This document shows, piece after piece, positions 17,805-26,030 of a stretch of 64,000 nucleotides of DNA. Position numbers and translations under genes: made by a program. The stretch lies in the NCBI GenBank assembly GCA_016868775.1, contig VGFT01000003.1, positions 62,001-126,000 of the forward strand. The letters are read 5' to 3'. Source of the DNA: Bacteroidota bacterium. GTDB taxonomy: Bacteria > Bacteroidota > Bacteroidia > Chitinophagales > Chitinophagaceae. The notes under the pieces are model-generated. The model made no database searches. It had not been told where the DNA came from and was given only the letters and a program-made list of their open reading frames with translations. How positions within the stretch are numbered: the stretch's first letter is position 1; each line of letters starts with the position of its first letter.

Positions 17805-18733
17805 CGGAGTTCCTTGTATAGATTGGCGTTGGTGATATCCAATTTGGAGAGCAGTTCCCGGGCGCGGGACTTTTGTTCTCCATTTGCCTTAGAAAATATT
17901 TTGACCATTTCATTTCCTTTTCCTTGGAAGAATAAGGGCAGCACCATGGTAATGGGGTTTTCGGTTTGGATGGTCTGTAGGAAACTCAAGGCGTTCAGAA
18001 TACCGGATCGGCCCGCCTCTTCATTTTCGTAAAATACGTCGAGTCCGGTTCGATAATAGGCATACAGGGCGTCGTGTACCAGGGCCATTCGATTGTTGTT
18101 GAAATTTTCGGCCAACCAGTATCGGTTGCGAAGTCCGTCGAAAGATTTCCAACCGGTGATATCCCGGCTGTCGGGTGCGTTGTTAACGATATTCCAGGTG
18201 CGTAAAAAATATGGCTCACCGCCGCGCAGGGAGAAGGAGTCGTAATCGAGACCCAGGATCAAATTCACATAATAGGCCAGGATTGCGGTCAGGTTGGCCA
18301 CCAGCGGGTCATTGCCCTGTACCCGGTTTTCGTTGAATTCAATCGGCTGGAATTCGATGTATTTAAATACAACATTGTCGTCTTGAAAATTAAGGAGTGG
18401 GGAATCGTAGGAGGTGTTGTAGGCGGGGCGGGCGGCCTGGATGGTCAACCTGCCTTTAAAAATATTGTTGCCCAGGTCTTGTTCGATGTTGAGTACAAAG
18501 CTGCATTGGATCCGCTCGGCGGGTTGAAAGACATCGTTTGTCCACTTGCGTGTATTGAGAAAATTTGTGATGCCATTTTGCAGTGTCTGAAAGATCTTTT
18601 TATCGACTTGTGTACTGACCTTACTGGAGTTCACCGAAAACCGGGCAAAGATCTCCTGTGCGCTGACGGGTTGCACCAAGAGCATGCCAAATAAACCGGT
18701 CAATAGAAATTTTTGGAGGAGGAGTCGCATCAT
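17801..18733 (-). CDS. porD: DUF4835 family protein, T9SS-associated PorD
   Basis: A 310-residue secreted protein of the DUF4835 family, the family of P. gingivalis PorD, which is needed for type IX secretion. It has a signal peptide (LLQKFLLTGLFGMLLVQPVS, then AQ), the N-terminal QEIFARFSVNSSKVSTQVDK and the conserved centre NLILGLDYDSFSLRGGEPYF. Two adjacent ATGs (18733, 18730) can serve as start; both follow a TAAATTTG box. It is downstream of bamD-rpoZ, as in many Bacteroidota, but separated from rpoZ by a terminator. The coaBC gene often found between them is absent. Confidence 0.85.
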   Translation of the reverse strand: MMRLLLQKFLLTGLFGMLLVQPVSAQEIFARFSVNSSKVSTQVDKKIFQTLQNGITNFLNTRKWTNDVFQPAERIQCSFVLNIEQDLGNNIFKGRLTIQAARPAYNTSYDSPLLNFQDDNVVFKYIEFQPIEFNENRVQGNDPLVANLTAILAYYVNLILGLDYDSFSLRGGEPYFLRTWNIVNNAPDSRDITGWKSFDGLRNRYWLAENFNNNRMALVHDALYAYYRTGLDVFYENEEAGRSGILNALSFLQTIQTENPITMVLPLFFQGKGNEMVKIFSKANGEQKSRARELLSKLDITNANLYKELR

Positions 18734-18741
18734 TGCAAACT

Positions 18742-18749
18742 CAAATTTA
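18742..18749 (-). promoter_or_regulatory. Putative -7 box for porD-DUF4296
   Basis: Minus-strand TAAATTTG (exact TAnnTTTG) ends 8 nt before the porD ATG. A TTTG about 23 nt upstream, inside the T-run of the rpoZ terminator, may be the -33 element. Confidence 0.45.
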
Positions 18750-18772
18750 CCCGCTTTCACAGATTTGGACCA

Positions 18773-18801
18773 CAAAAAAACCGATGGCTTGCCATCGGTT
18801 T
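18773..18801 (-). terminator. Rho-independent terminator after rpoZ
   Basis: On the minus strand AAACCGATGG pairs with CCATCGGTTT around a 4-nt loop (stem 18778-18801), followed by a run of seven T. It ends the bamD-rpoZ transcript before the porD promoter. Confidence 0.8.
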
Positions 18802-18820
18802 AACAAAAGATAGGGTTTGA

Positions 18821-19162
18821 TCAGCTGAATAGGTTCTCGTCGTTTTGACGGAAATAGACCTTATCGTCCAGAAACTCATGGGTTGCCTGCAGGGCCGGGT
18901 TGGGCATTCGCTCATAAGCCCGGGAGATCTCGATTTGTTCTTTGTTCTCGTGGATCTCTTCCATGCTTTCGGTGTGGCTGGCAAACTCTTCCAGCTTGTT
19001 ATGCAGTTCTTCTTTGATGGCAATATTGATCTGGTTGGCTCGCTTTCCTACGATGGCAATGGAGGCATAAAGGTTCCCAGTCTTGGCTTTCAGATCTTCC
19101 AAGTTGCGGGTTTCCACATTGTTGGTGATGCCGGCACTCAGCTGGCGACGAAGTTTACTCAT
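18821..19162 (-). CDS. rpoZ: RNA polymerase omega subunit (Bacteroidota type)
   Basis: A 113-residue omega subunit that helps assemble RNA polymerase by holding beta-prime. The core reads NLEDLKAKTGNLYASIAIVG, KRANQINIAIKEELHNKLEE, with the acidic IHENKEQIEISRAYERMPNP and a C-terminal extension typical of Bacteroidota. The start overlaps the bamD stop by 8 nt, so the two are co-transcribed and probably translationally coupled. A strong terminator follows. Confidence 0.82.
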   Translation of the reverse strand: MSKLRRQLSAGITNNVETRNLEDLKAKTGNLYASIAIVGKRANQINIAIKEELHNKLEEFASHTESMEEIHENKEQIEISRAYERMPNPALQATHEFLDDKVYFRQNDENLFS

Positions 19163-19970
19163 TGGTCAGGTTTTTAATATTTGTCTTTGAATTCGTTAAA
19201 AAATCCTCGGCTTCTTTACGAAGCTTGCTATCGGGGAATCGGTCTACAAACTCATAGCATTCGCTGATCACTCGCTCGAAACGCTCCACTTTTTTCTCTT
19301 CTACGCTCATCTCCGCATAACGGAAATAAGACTTTATGATCATCAATTTGTATGCATCCGCACGATCTGATTCCGGGTAATTATTAAGCAAGGCCGTGAA
19401 GGCCACACCGGCGGCCCGGAATTGACTCAGGTCATAATACAACTGGGCACTTTTTTGGTCCTTCAGTTCCAATTTGGCGCGACAGATATCAAGGATCTCA
19501 TTTGCCTGCTTGTTGCGCTCCGAACCGGGATGGGTATTGATGAAGGTCTGCATCATCCCCATGGTACGAAGGGTATTGGTCTGGTCTAGTTCAGCCTTGG
19601 GGGACTGCTTATAGAATGAATACGCCCGCATGTAATCGATCTCTTCGGCTTTGGAGCTGTTTGGAAAGATCTCCAGATAGCTTTTGAAAAGATTCTCGGC
19701 GTTCATGAAATCGCGCAGGTTATAGGCACAATAAGCGTATTTGTAGTAGATGTCCTCGAACTCCTTACTGGCCTTGTAATAAGGCATAACATCTTCATAC
19801 ACCTGTTGGGCCTTGATGTACTGCTCTTTGGCAAAGAACTGTTCCGCCATGCGCAACTTGTAAGCCGGGTCGGGATTTTTAAGCAATTTGGCCATGCTGT
19901 TGCTACAAGCAGTCAGCACGCCCAATGCCCAGAAGCCCATTATCCAATATCCTACGATGCGTTGTGACAT
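19155..19970 (-). CDS. bamD: Outer membrane assembly lipoprotein BamD
   Basis: BamD is the essential lipoprotein partner of BamA in folding outer-membrane beta-barrels. The 271-residue product has a lipoprotein signal (WALGVLTACSNS) and TPR-type helices throughout (YKLRMAEQFFAKEQYIKAQQ, YYKYAYCAYNLRDFMNAENL, NSSKAEEIDYMRAYSFYKQS). The start at 19970 is preferred to an upstream in-frame ATG because it opens the lipoprotein signal and sits 8 nt after a promoter box. It leads the bamD-rpoZ operon. Confidence 0.92.
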   Translation of the reverse strand: MSQRIVGYWIMGFWALGVLTACSNSMAKLLKNPDPAYKLRMAEQFFAKEQYIKAQQVYEDVMPYYKASKEFEDIYYKYAYCAYNLRDFMNAENLFKSYLEIFPNSSKAEEIDYMRAYSFYKQSPKAELDQTNTLRTMGMMQTFINTHPGSERNKQANEILDICRAKLELKDQKSAQLYYDLSQFRAAGVAFTALLNNYPESDRADAYKLMIIKSYFRYAEMSVEEKKVERFERVISECYEFVDRFPDSKLRKEAEDFLTNSKTNIKNLTNE

Positions 19971-19978
19971 AGGGGAGG

Positions 19979-19986
19979 CAAAGTTA
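19979..19986 (-). promoter_or_regulatory. Putative -7 box for bamD-rpoZ
   Basis: Minus-strand TAACTTTG (exact TAnnTTTG) ends 8 nt before the bamD ATG, predicting a very short leader. No clear -33 TTG is seen at 17-23 nt. Confidence 0.42.
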
Positions 19987-20057
19987 ACGTTTCCGGGGCA
20001 AATCTGGGGGAAAATTACGTTCAATGGATCGGAGCTCCGTCAAGGTTATGGTAAAGG

Positions 20058-20089
20058 GAAAAAGAAGTCCCGCCGGCTGGCGGGACTTC
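20058..20089 (-). terminator. Rho-independent terminator after the OmpA-like gene
   Basis: GAAGTCCCGCC pairs with GGCGGGACTTC (11 bp, 4-nt loop, 20064-20089), followed on the minus strand by TTTTTCCCTTT. The same stem core recurs in the terminator at 25976-26000. Confidence 0.85.
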
Positions 20090-20110
20090 CCATATGAATG
20101 ATTTGATCGA

Positions 20111-21829
20111 TTAGTTCTTTCGCAGGTTGGGGTGTGGAGGCTCCACGCGGTTGGGACCTGTTTCTCCTTCGCCGGCAGCACGCAAATCCACCGTATCGCA
20201 ATCGCCTCCGAGCTGACCATAGTTGAAGATGAATCGATTCACGTTGATCCCCTCTTTGTCTACAAAGTAATTGATCACGGCATTGACATGATCCCAGCTC
20301 ATCTGCTGCTCTTTTTTGCTGGTGGCACAGTAACCGATCACTACCACTTTGCATCCGGGGTTGTTGCGGATGGCCACTGCTGCAACAGAAAGGGCTGATT
20401 TCGCATCATCGCTCAGGGTGTTGGTACCTGGCTTAAAGGCTATGCTGGGGAGTGAACCCATTGCTGCTGCACAGGTTGCAGTCGTAGGCGGACCTTGCAC
20501 TTTGCAGTCCTCCGGACAGGGGCATTTGCCCACACCGTCGGCATCAACATTCTGCTGGCAGTAAGTAGGAGTGATCAGTTCTTTATCCTTGCAATCGGGC
20601 ACTCCATCGCCATCGGTATCCAAACTAACGCCGTGGCTGTCAACCGGACATCCTGCAGGGGTCTGCTCCCGATCAAATTGGTCGGTCACCCCATCACCGT
20701 CCGTATCCGGTAAAACAGGTTTAGGAAATTTCATCAGACGGGGGTTGCGGATCTCGCTGTAGGCATAATCCAGCGGATTGATCCACCACAAGGGTTCCAC
20801 GGAGCGACCACCCAGATTGATGTTCAATCCCACACTCAAATAATTATACGAATCAAAATCGCGCGTCAGGACCGCATCACCCCAAGCGTGTTCCTGCCAG
20901 CGCTGACCATCCAATAGGTCGTCGCGAACGATCGTCAAACGATCCTCGATCGCCAGATTCAATCGATCATTCAATTTGAAAGCTACGCCCATCCCAATGG
21001 TTCCCGTCGGGCGAAGCGTTTTTCCTGCAATCTTCGGGCGGGTTGTTCCGTGGTCTTCGGCAGGCGTCTCGAAATCGTCATCCAAGACATTGTTGCGCAT
21101 GTTTTTCAAGAACGACCGACGGTCTTTGTACGTAGAAGAGCTAAGGGTCTGGAAATTGTATTTCTGACTTCCATTCAATGCATTCACAAAAGTCTCGTAG
21201 ATCATTGCCCCGCCACCCGCTATCAGATAAAGATTCATGCCGGTGTTGGACTTATGGAACCGAACGTTGTTGAGGGTGAAGATGCCCTGCAAACTCAATT
21301 CTTGCACATTGGTTTTATAATTGTAGAAAACCTGCTCCCAAGGCCGGTTGGGTTGCCCGGTTGAGGAGGTTATCACAAGGGCACCACCAGGACCTGGTTG
21401 TGCCAACGGAGCGGAATAACGCTGACTGGGATTGGAGATGTTCCTACCCCAAGCCGGATTTTTGCCATAATTGCCGGAGGCAGTATAAGCATACCCTTTT
21501 GCCACACCGTTCATGAACTCGGCCCGCAGGGAGAAAATATATCCGAAGGCTTTGCGCACATGTAAGCCAAAACCAGGCGAAAGGAACTGCGCATGAACGT
21601 CTCCGTTGATCTGAAACAAGCCTCCTTTTAACCCGATTTCCCATTGGTTGCGGGGCTTGGAGGGAAAATTGTAAATTCCATTCAAAAACTCGGTATGCTG
21701 GGGCATCCGCTTATTGGGAATCAAGGAAGAATCCCGCAAGTCAAATCCACCTCCCACATTTTGGGCGAACGCAGTGGATACCAGCGAAACGGCCGTTAGG
21801 CAAGAAATACTGAAAAGGTTGGTTTGCAT
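20111..21829 (-). CDS. OmpA-like outer membrane protein with thrombospondin type 3 repeats
   Basis: A 572-residue envelope protein with signal peptide (CLTAVSLVSTAFAQ), an N-terminal beta-barrel of about 370 residues (NQWEIGLKGGLFQING, NLNLGGRS-type strands), two calcium-binding TSP3 units (DTDGDGVTDQFD and DTDGDGVPDCKD), a Cys-rich linker and a C-terminal OmpA-like domain (SDDAKSALSVAAVAIRNNP). OmpA domains normally tether the outer membrane to peptidoglycan. Here the usual LSxxRAxxV motif reads MSWDHVNAVINYF, without the peptidoglycan-binding arginine, so tethering may be altered. It has its own good promoter and terminator and is probably abundant. Confidence 0.85.
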   Translation of the reverse strand: MQTNLFSISCLTAVSLVSTAFAQNVGGGFDLRDSSLIPNKRMPQHTEFLNGIYNFPSKPRNQWEIGLKGGLFQINGDVHAQFLSPGFGLHVRKAFGYIFSLRAEFMNGVAKGYAYTASGNYGKNPAWGRNISNPSQRYSAPLAQPGPGGALVITSSTGQPNRPWEQVFYNYKTNVQELSLQGIFTLNNVRFHKSNTGMNLYLIAGGGAMIYETFVNALNGSQKYNFQTLSSSTYKDRRSFLKNMRNNVLDDDFETPAEDHGTTRPKIAGKTLRPTGTIGMGVAFKLNDRLNLAIEDRLTIVRDDLLDGQRWQEHAWGDAVLTRDFDSYNYLSVGLNINLGGRSVEPLWWINPLDYAYSEIRNPRLMKFPKPVLPDTDGDGVTDQFDREQTPAGCPVDSHGVSLDTDGDGVPDCKDKELITPTYCQQNVDADGVGKCPCPEDCKVQGPPTTATCAAAMGSLPSIAFKPGTNTLSDDAKSALSVAAVAIRNNPGCKVVVIGYCATSKKEQQMSWDHVNAVINYFVDKEGINVNRFIFNYGQLGGDCDTVDLRAAGEGETGPNRVEPPHPNLRKN

Positions 21830-21871
21830 AGTATATTGTTAAGAATTTTTAAGAATTATTGCTTGTTTGTA

Positions 21872-21903
21872 CAAAATTACGTCCGCCAAGGGACTTTCCA
21901 AAA
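21872..21903 (-). promoter_or_regulatory. Putative promoter of the OmpA-like gene
   Basis: On the minus strand TTTTG (21899-21903) is followed by 19 nt and TAATTTTG (21872-21879), a near-perfect Bacteroidota promoter. It predicts a leader of about 38 nt. Confidence 0.6.
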
Positions 21904-22025
21904 TTTCCTTCGTTTATTTGCAAGGATATCCCATTAACTTTCAATTACTTAATTGAAATTTTGAAGTTGAAGGTTGAGGGCGAAAACAGCAAGAATTCAC
22001 ATCATTCAACCCGCTGACACCCCGC

Positions 22026-22988
22026 ATGAGGCTTCCCACGCATCTTATCGAATCGGAGTTGAAAGAATTCGACAAGCGGTTTAAAGCAGCCGTTCGAAGC
22101 GATGCGCCCCTGCTTGATCAGATCATGCGCTACGTGGTCAACCGAAAAGGCAAGCAGATCCGTCCCATGTTTGTGCTGCTTTCCGCAAAGCTCTGTGGAT
22201 CCGTCAACGAAAAAACATACCGGGCTGCTTCGCTGGTTGAAATCCTCCATACGGCAACGCTGGTACACGACGACGTGGTAGACGATTCGCTGGAACGAAG
22301 AGGCTTCTTTTCTACCTACGCACTCTGGAAAGCCAAAGCCAATGTACTGATTGGCGACTACCTGCTGGCTAAAGGACTTCTTTTGTCACTCGACCACGGC
22401 GATTACCGCATTCTCCATATCCTCTCCGACGCAGTACGCAAAATGAGTGAAGGAGAACTTCTTCAACTCGAAAAGGCCCGTGGCCTCAACCTGCGCGAAG
22501 AGGTATATTTTGAGATCATTCAAAACAAAACGGCTTCACTGTTGGCCTCCGCCTGCTCGGCCGGAGCCTGGTCGGCCACAGAAGATGAATCCCTTACTGA
22601 AAAACTCCGCGTTTTTGGAGAAACAACCGGAATGGCCTTTCAAATAAAAGATGACCTGTTCGACTATACACAGGAACGGGTGGGAAAACCAACCGGGAAT
22701 GACATCAAAGAAAAAAAACTAAGCCTCCCGCTGATCTATACATTACAACAAGCAGAAAGGTCGATCCGAAAAAAATTGATCTACATCCTAAAGAATGAGA
22801 ACACCCAGTCAGATCGTGTTGAGTGGGTAATTCATACCGTAAAAGAGTATGGGGGGATTGACTATGCGACCGACAAAATGAATACATTTAAAGCGCAGGC
22901 CTTGGAACAACTGCACCAATTTCCGGAAAGTCCCATTCGACAAGGACTGGAAGATATGGTCCGTTTTGTCACCGAGCGAAAATTCTAG
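22026..22988 (+). CDS. Trans-isoprenyl diphosphate synthase
   Basis: A 320-residue polyprenyl synthase that adds isopentenyl units to an allylic diphosphate, giving the side chain of menaquinone or other prenyls. Both Asp-rich motifs are present: HDDVVDDSLERRG near residues 80-92 and KDDLFDYTQERVGKPTGND near 210-228, along with KQIRPMFVLLSAKL. The size and motif context fit IspB-like long-chain enzymes more than farnesyl diphosphate synthase, consistent with menaquinone production. RecJ starts 10 nt after its stop codon. Confidence 0.9.
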   Translation: MRLPTHLIESELKEFDKRFKAAVRSDAPLLDQIMRYVVNRKGKQIRPMFVLLSAKLCGSVNEKTYRAASLVEILHTATLVHDDVVDDSLERRGFFSTYALWKAKANVLIGDYLLAKGLLLSLDHGDYRILHILSDAVRKMSEGELLQLEKARGLNLREEVYFEIIQNKTASLLASACSAGAWSATEDESLTEKLRVFGETTGMAFQIKDDLFDYTQERVGKPTGNDIKEKKLSLPLIYTLQQAERSIRKKLIYILKNENTQSDRVEWVIHTVKEYGGIDYATDKMNTFKAQALEQLHQFPESPIRQGLEDMVRFVTERKF

Positions 22989-22998
22989 TCCCTCGACC

Positions 22999-24705
22999 AT
23001 GCAGAAACGCTGGATACACCAACCACCCGACCCGGAGGCCGTGGCCCGCCTGCGCGCGCAACTTAACCTACAGCCTGCGTTATTGGAATTACTGGTCAAA
23101 CGCGGCATCCAAGACCTGGACACAGCCCGCAGCTTTTTTCGTCCCGACCCCGATCGCCTGCACGCACCCTGGCTAATGAAGGATATGAAGAAGGCCGTTG
23201 ACCGAATTGAACATGCCTTACAGAATAAAGAATCCATTCTCATTTACGGCGATTACGATGTGGACGGCACCACCTCCGTGGCCAGTATGTATTGCTTTCT
23301 TCGAAAGCACCATGCACCACTCGACTTTTACATTCCCCATCGCTACCGCGAAGGATACGGACTCAGTCAGGCTGGTATTGACTATGCGATCCAACAAAAA
23401 GTTCAACTCATTATTACCCTGGACTGCGGCATTAAATCCGTGGACCTGATCAAACAAGCGAAGGACCAAGGGATCGATGTCATCATTTGCGATCACCACT
23501 TACCAGATCCAATCCTGCCACCCGCTTACGCCATCCTGAATGCCAAGCAACCCGATTGTACCTACCCCTTCAAAGAATTATGTGGCTGTGGGGTGGGATA
23601 CAAACTGATGACAGCACTCTGCGAACAAATAAACTGGCCCCAGTCAGAAGCCGATGAATACCTCGACCTGCTGGCAACCGCCATCGCGGCGGACATTGTA
23701 TCGATGAGCGACGAAAACCGGGTGCTAACGTATATGGGGCTTGAAAAGGCCAACAAAAATCCGAACCTCGGAATTCAGGCACTGGCTAAGATCAGCGGAC
23801 TTACCAAAACCCTGCACATCCAAAACCTGGTATTCATGATCGCTCCAAGGGTGAATGCAGCGGGACGAATGGATGATGCCAAAAAAGCCGTTCGGCTCTT
23901 TACCGCCGAAAGCGAAGAGGCCGCAATGGAATTTGCCAAGGCCCTGCACGCCGACAACGATGAACGGAAACAAACGGATCGCTCCATCACCCAAGAAGCC
24001 CTCCGACAAATCGAAGCCAATCCCCATTGGAAAGAACGGGTCACCACCGTGGTCTTCCATCCCGATTGGCACAAAGGCGTGGTCGGAATCGTTGCCTCCC
24101 GTCTGATTGAACACCATTACAAACCTACCATCGTCCTCACCCGATCCGGGGAAGAAGCATCCGGCAGTGCGCGCAGCGTACCGGGATTTAACTTATACGA
24201 GGCGATTTATGCTTGCCGGGAATTGCTCACCCGCTACGGCGGACACATGGCCGCCGCCGGCATGAGCCTCCCACTGGAAAAAGTGGATGATTTCCGAGAA
24301 CAATTTGAGCAAGCCGTACAACGCACGCTCGATCCGGCACTGCTCACCCCCAGCATCCGGGTAGATGCCGAGATCCGACTGGCCGACATCCATCAAAAAC
24401 TTATGGATATCCTTAATCAAATGGAACCCTTTGGTCCCGATAACGAACCCCCTGTTTTTTTGATCCGAAACGTTACGGATACCGGCAATTCAAAAGTGGT
24501 GAAGGAAGACCATCTTCGCTTTGTGATCAAACAAGACAAACACCGCATTACGGGCATCGGCTTTTGTCTAGCTAAAAAAAGCAGCCTTTTGCTCAAGGGA
24601 ACACCGATCGATCTGGTCTGTCACATCGAGGAAAATGAATACCAAGGAAACACCACGCTGCAGATCCGTGTGCTCGACATCCGATCCGCTGAGTCAGCCC
24701 GTTAA
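22999..24705 (+). CDS. recJ: Single-stranded-DNA-specific exonuclease RecJ
   Basis: RecJ degrades single-stranded DNA 5' to 3' in recombination and mismatch repair. The 568-residue protein shows the DHH phosphoesterase motifs in order: YGDYDVDGTTSVASM, ITLDCGIKS, VIICDHHLPDP and CGCGVGYKLMTALC. They are followed by the DHHA1 domain (RYGGHMAAAGMSLP) and the C-terminal OB-like domain. The ATG at 22999 is preferred because MQKRWIHQPPDPEAVARL is the usual N-terminus. It is probably co-transcribed with the prenyl synthase. Confidence 0.95.
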   Translation: MQKRWIHQPPDPEAVARLRAQLNLQPALLELLVKRGIQDLDTARSFFRPDPDRLHAPWLMKDMKKAVDRIEHALQNKESILIYGDYDVDGTTSVASMYCFLRKHHAPLDFYIPHRYREGYGLSQAGIDYAIQQKVQLIITLDCGIKSVDLIKQAKDQGIDVIICDHHLPDPILPPAYAILNAKQPDCTYPFKELCGCGVGYKLMTALCEQINWPQSEADEYLDLLATAIAADIVSMSDENRVLTYMGLEKANKNPNLGIQALAKISGLTKTLHIQNLVFMIAPRVNAAGRMDDAKKAVRLFTAESEEAAMEFAKALHADNDERKQTDRSITQEALRQIEANPHWKERVTTVVFHPDWHKGVVGIVASRLIEHHYKPTIVLTRSGEEASGSARSVPGFNLYEAIYACRELLTRYGGHMAAAGMSLPLEKVDDFREQFEQAVQRTLDPALLTPSIRVDAEIRLADIHQKLMDILNQMEPFGPDNEPPVFLIRNVTDTGNSKVVKEDHLRFVIKQDKHRITGIGFCLAKKSSLLLKGTPIDLVCHIEENEYQGNTTLQIRVLDIRSAESAR

Positions 24706-24711
24706 TTTCTC

Positions 24712-24719
24712 CTACATTT
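24712..24719 (+). promoter_or_regulatory. Putative -7 box for the T9SS nuclease gene
   Basis: TACATTTG (exact TAnnTTTG) ends 7 nt before the ATG at 24727, predicting a leaderless or 2-4-nt-leader mRNA. Confidence 0.42.
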
Positions 24720-24726
24720 GTCAGTC

Positions 24727-25974
24727 ATGAGCCAAAAGTCAATTGGAATTTTTCTACTGCCCCTGCTTGCTACAGGCCTGATGCTGCTCTCCGCCATCCC
24801 CGCGCATACACAAAGCTCCGCCAACACCTTGGATGTGATCGGTTGGAATATCGAATATTTCGGTGCACCATACAACTCTGGCCCGCCAAACAAAGACCTG
24901 CAAGAGCTAAACGTCAAACGCATCATGCGCATGTTGGACGCAGATATTTACGGCGTCTTAGAGGTAGTAGATACCCTCCGGTTTCGCCGCTTGGTCGACT
25001 CGCTGGGGCAAGGCGAATATGCGTATGTCATCGCCCCCTATTGCTCGAGCAATACGACCGGAACGGGAAATAGCTGGACCAGCGGACAAAAACAAGCCTA
25101 CATCTACCGACGCTCCATATTCTCCAACATTAGTACTCGAGGTATGATGCGAAACAGCAGTGCCGCGTATACCAATTGGGGCTCGGGACGCTTTCCTTTT
25201 CAACTCAGTGCTACCGCGACGATCAACGGCGTCAGCCGAAACCTGAATTTTATTTTGCTGCATGGAAAAGCCGGCTCCACGCAATCGGACTACGATCGCC
25301 GGTTCGCCGCTGCACAGGAACTCAAGGATACACTCGATGCCTATTTCAATAACACCCTCAGCCTGATCATCGGAGATTATAACGATGCGCTGAATACCTC
25401 CATCTTTCCCGGCGCTTCTACGAGCAGCTACATTTCCATCGTAGCCGATAGTACCGATGCCGATAGCTATAAATCGATCACGCTGCCCCTGGGTGCGGCC
25501 GGACAAACCACCATGATCAACTTTCCCAATGTCATAGACAACCACGTCATCTCCAATGAAGTGATTCCTTTTTATGTGCCCAATTCGGCCAAAGTCCGAA
25601 CCGACGTAACCAGCATTGTGCCGGACTATGTAACCGCCAGCAACACCTCCGACCACTATCCGGTATTCTCTCAGTATAATTTATCCGGAGTGGTTACGTA
25701 TGTGCCCCCGTCTCCCGCCACTGAATGGGGACTCCAACTTTTTCCAAACCCGGGCCAATCTTCTTATTATTTAAAAATAACCCAAAACCTTCCGGCCTCC
25801 CCGGCCCGATTGTTTTCTGCCGGCGGACAACTAGTCTGGGAAGGCCGCCTCCCCAGACTAAATGCCGGAACGCATTATCCGCTGCCACTACCTCCCTTGG
25901 CCAATGGCAGCTATTATCTGGAGATCTATCCCGGTAACAAACGAACGCAATTACAACTGATTGAATTGAAATAA
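24727..25974 (+). CDS. Secreted EEP-family nuclease with T9SS sorting domain
   Basis: A 415-residue protein with signal peptide (LLPLLATGLMLLSAIPAHTQ), an endonuclease/exonuclease/phosphatase catalytic domain and a C-terminal T9SS type A sorting domain. The EEP motifs are intact: VIGWNIEYFG (Asn/Glu), YGVLEVVDT (metal Glu), FILLHGKAGS (His region), LIIGDYNDAL (Asp-Asn) and NTSDHYPVFS (Asp-His). From about residue 335 the sorting domain reads WGLQLFPNPGQSS and ends in NGSYYLEIYPGNKR. It is therefore probably exported to the cell surface, acting on nucleic acid or another phosphoester. It converges on the T9SS repeat-protein operon and shares a bidirectional terminator with it. Confidence 0.87.
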   Translation: MSQKSIGIFLLPLLATGLMLLSAIPAHTQSSANTLDVIGWNIEYFGAPYNSGPPNKDLQELNVKRIMRMLDADIYGVLEVVDTLRFRRLVDSLGQGEYAYVIAPYCSSNTTGTGNSWTSGQKQAYIYRRSIFSNISTRGMMRNSSAAYTNWGSGRFPFQLSATATINGVSRNLNFILLHGKAGSTQSDYDRRFAAAQELKDTLDAYFNNTLSLIIGDYNDALNTSIFPGASTSSYISIVADSTDADSYKSITLPLGAAGQTTMINFPNVIDNHVISNEVIPFYVPNSAKVRTDVTSIVPDYVTASNTSDHYPVFSQYNLSGVVTYVPPSPATEWGLQLFPNPGQSSYYLKITQNLPASPARLFSAGGQLVWEGRLPRLNAGTHYPLPLPPLANGSYYLEIYPGNKRTQLQLIELK

Positions 25975-25975
25975 A

Positions 25976-26000
25976 AAAGTCCCGCCGGTTGCGGGACTTT
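25976..26000. terminator. Bidirectional terminator between two T9SS-protein genes
   Basis: AAAGTCCCGC pairs with GCGGGACTTT around a 5-nt loop. T-rich sequence follows on the plus strand (TTTCTGTTTGTTTA) and A/T flanks on the other, so it can serve both convergent genes. Confidence 0.8.
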
Positions 26001-26030
26001 CTGTTTGTTTATTTTATTTACTCAATCTGC

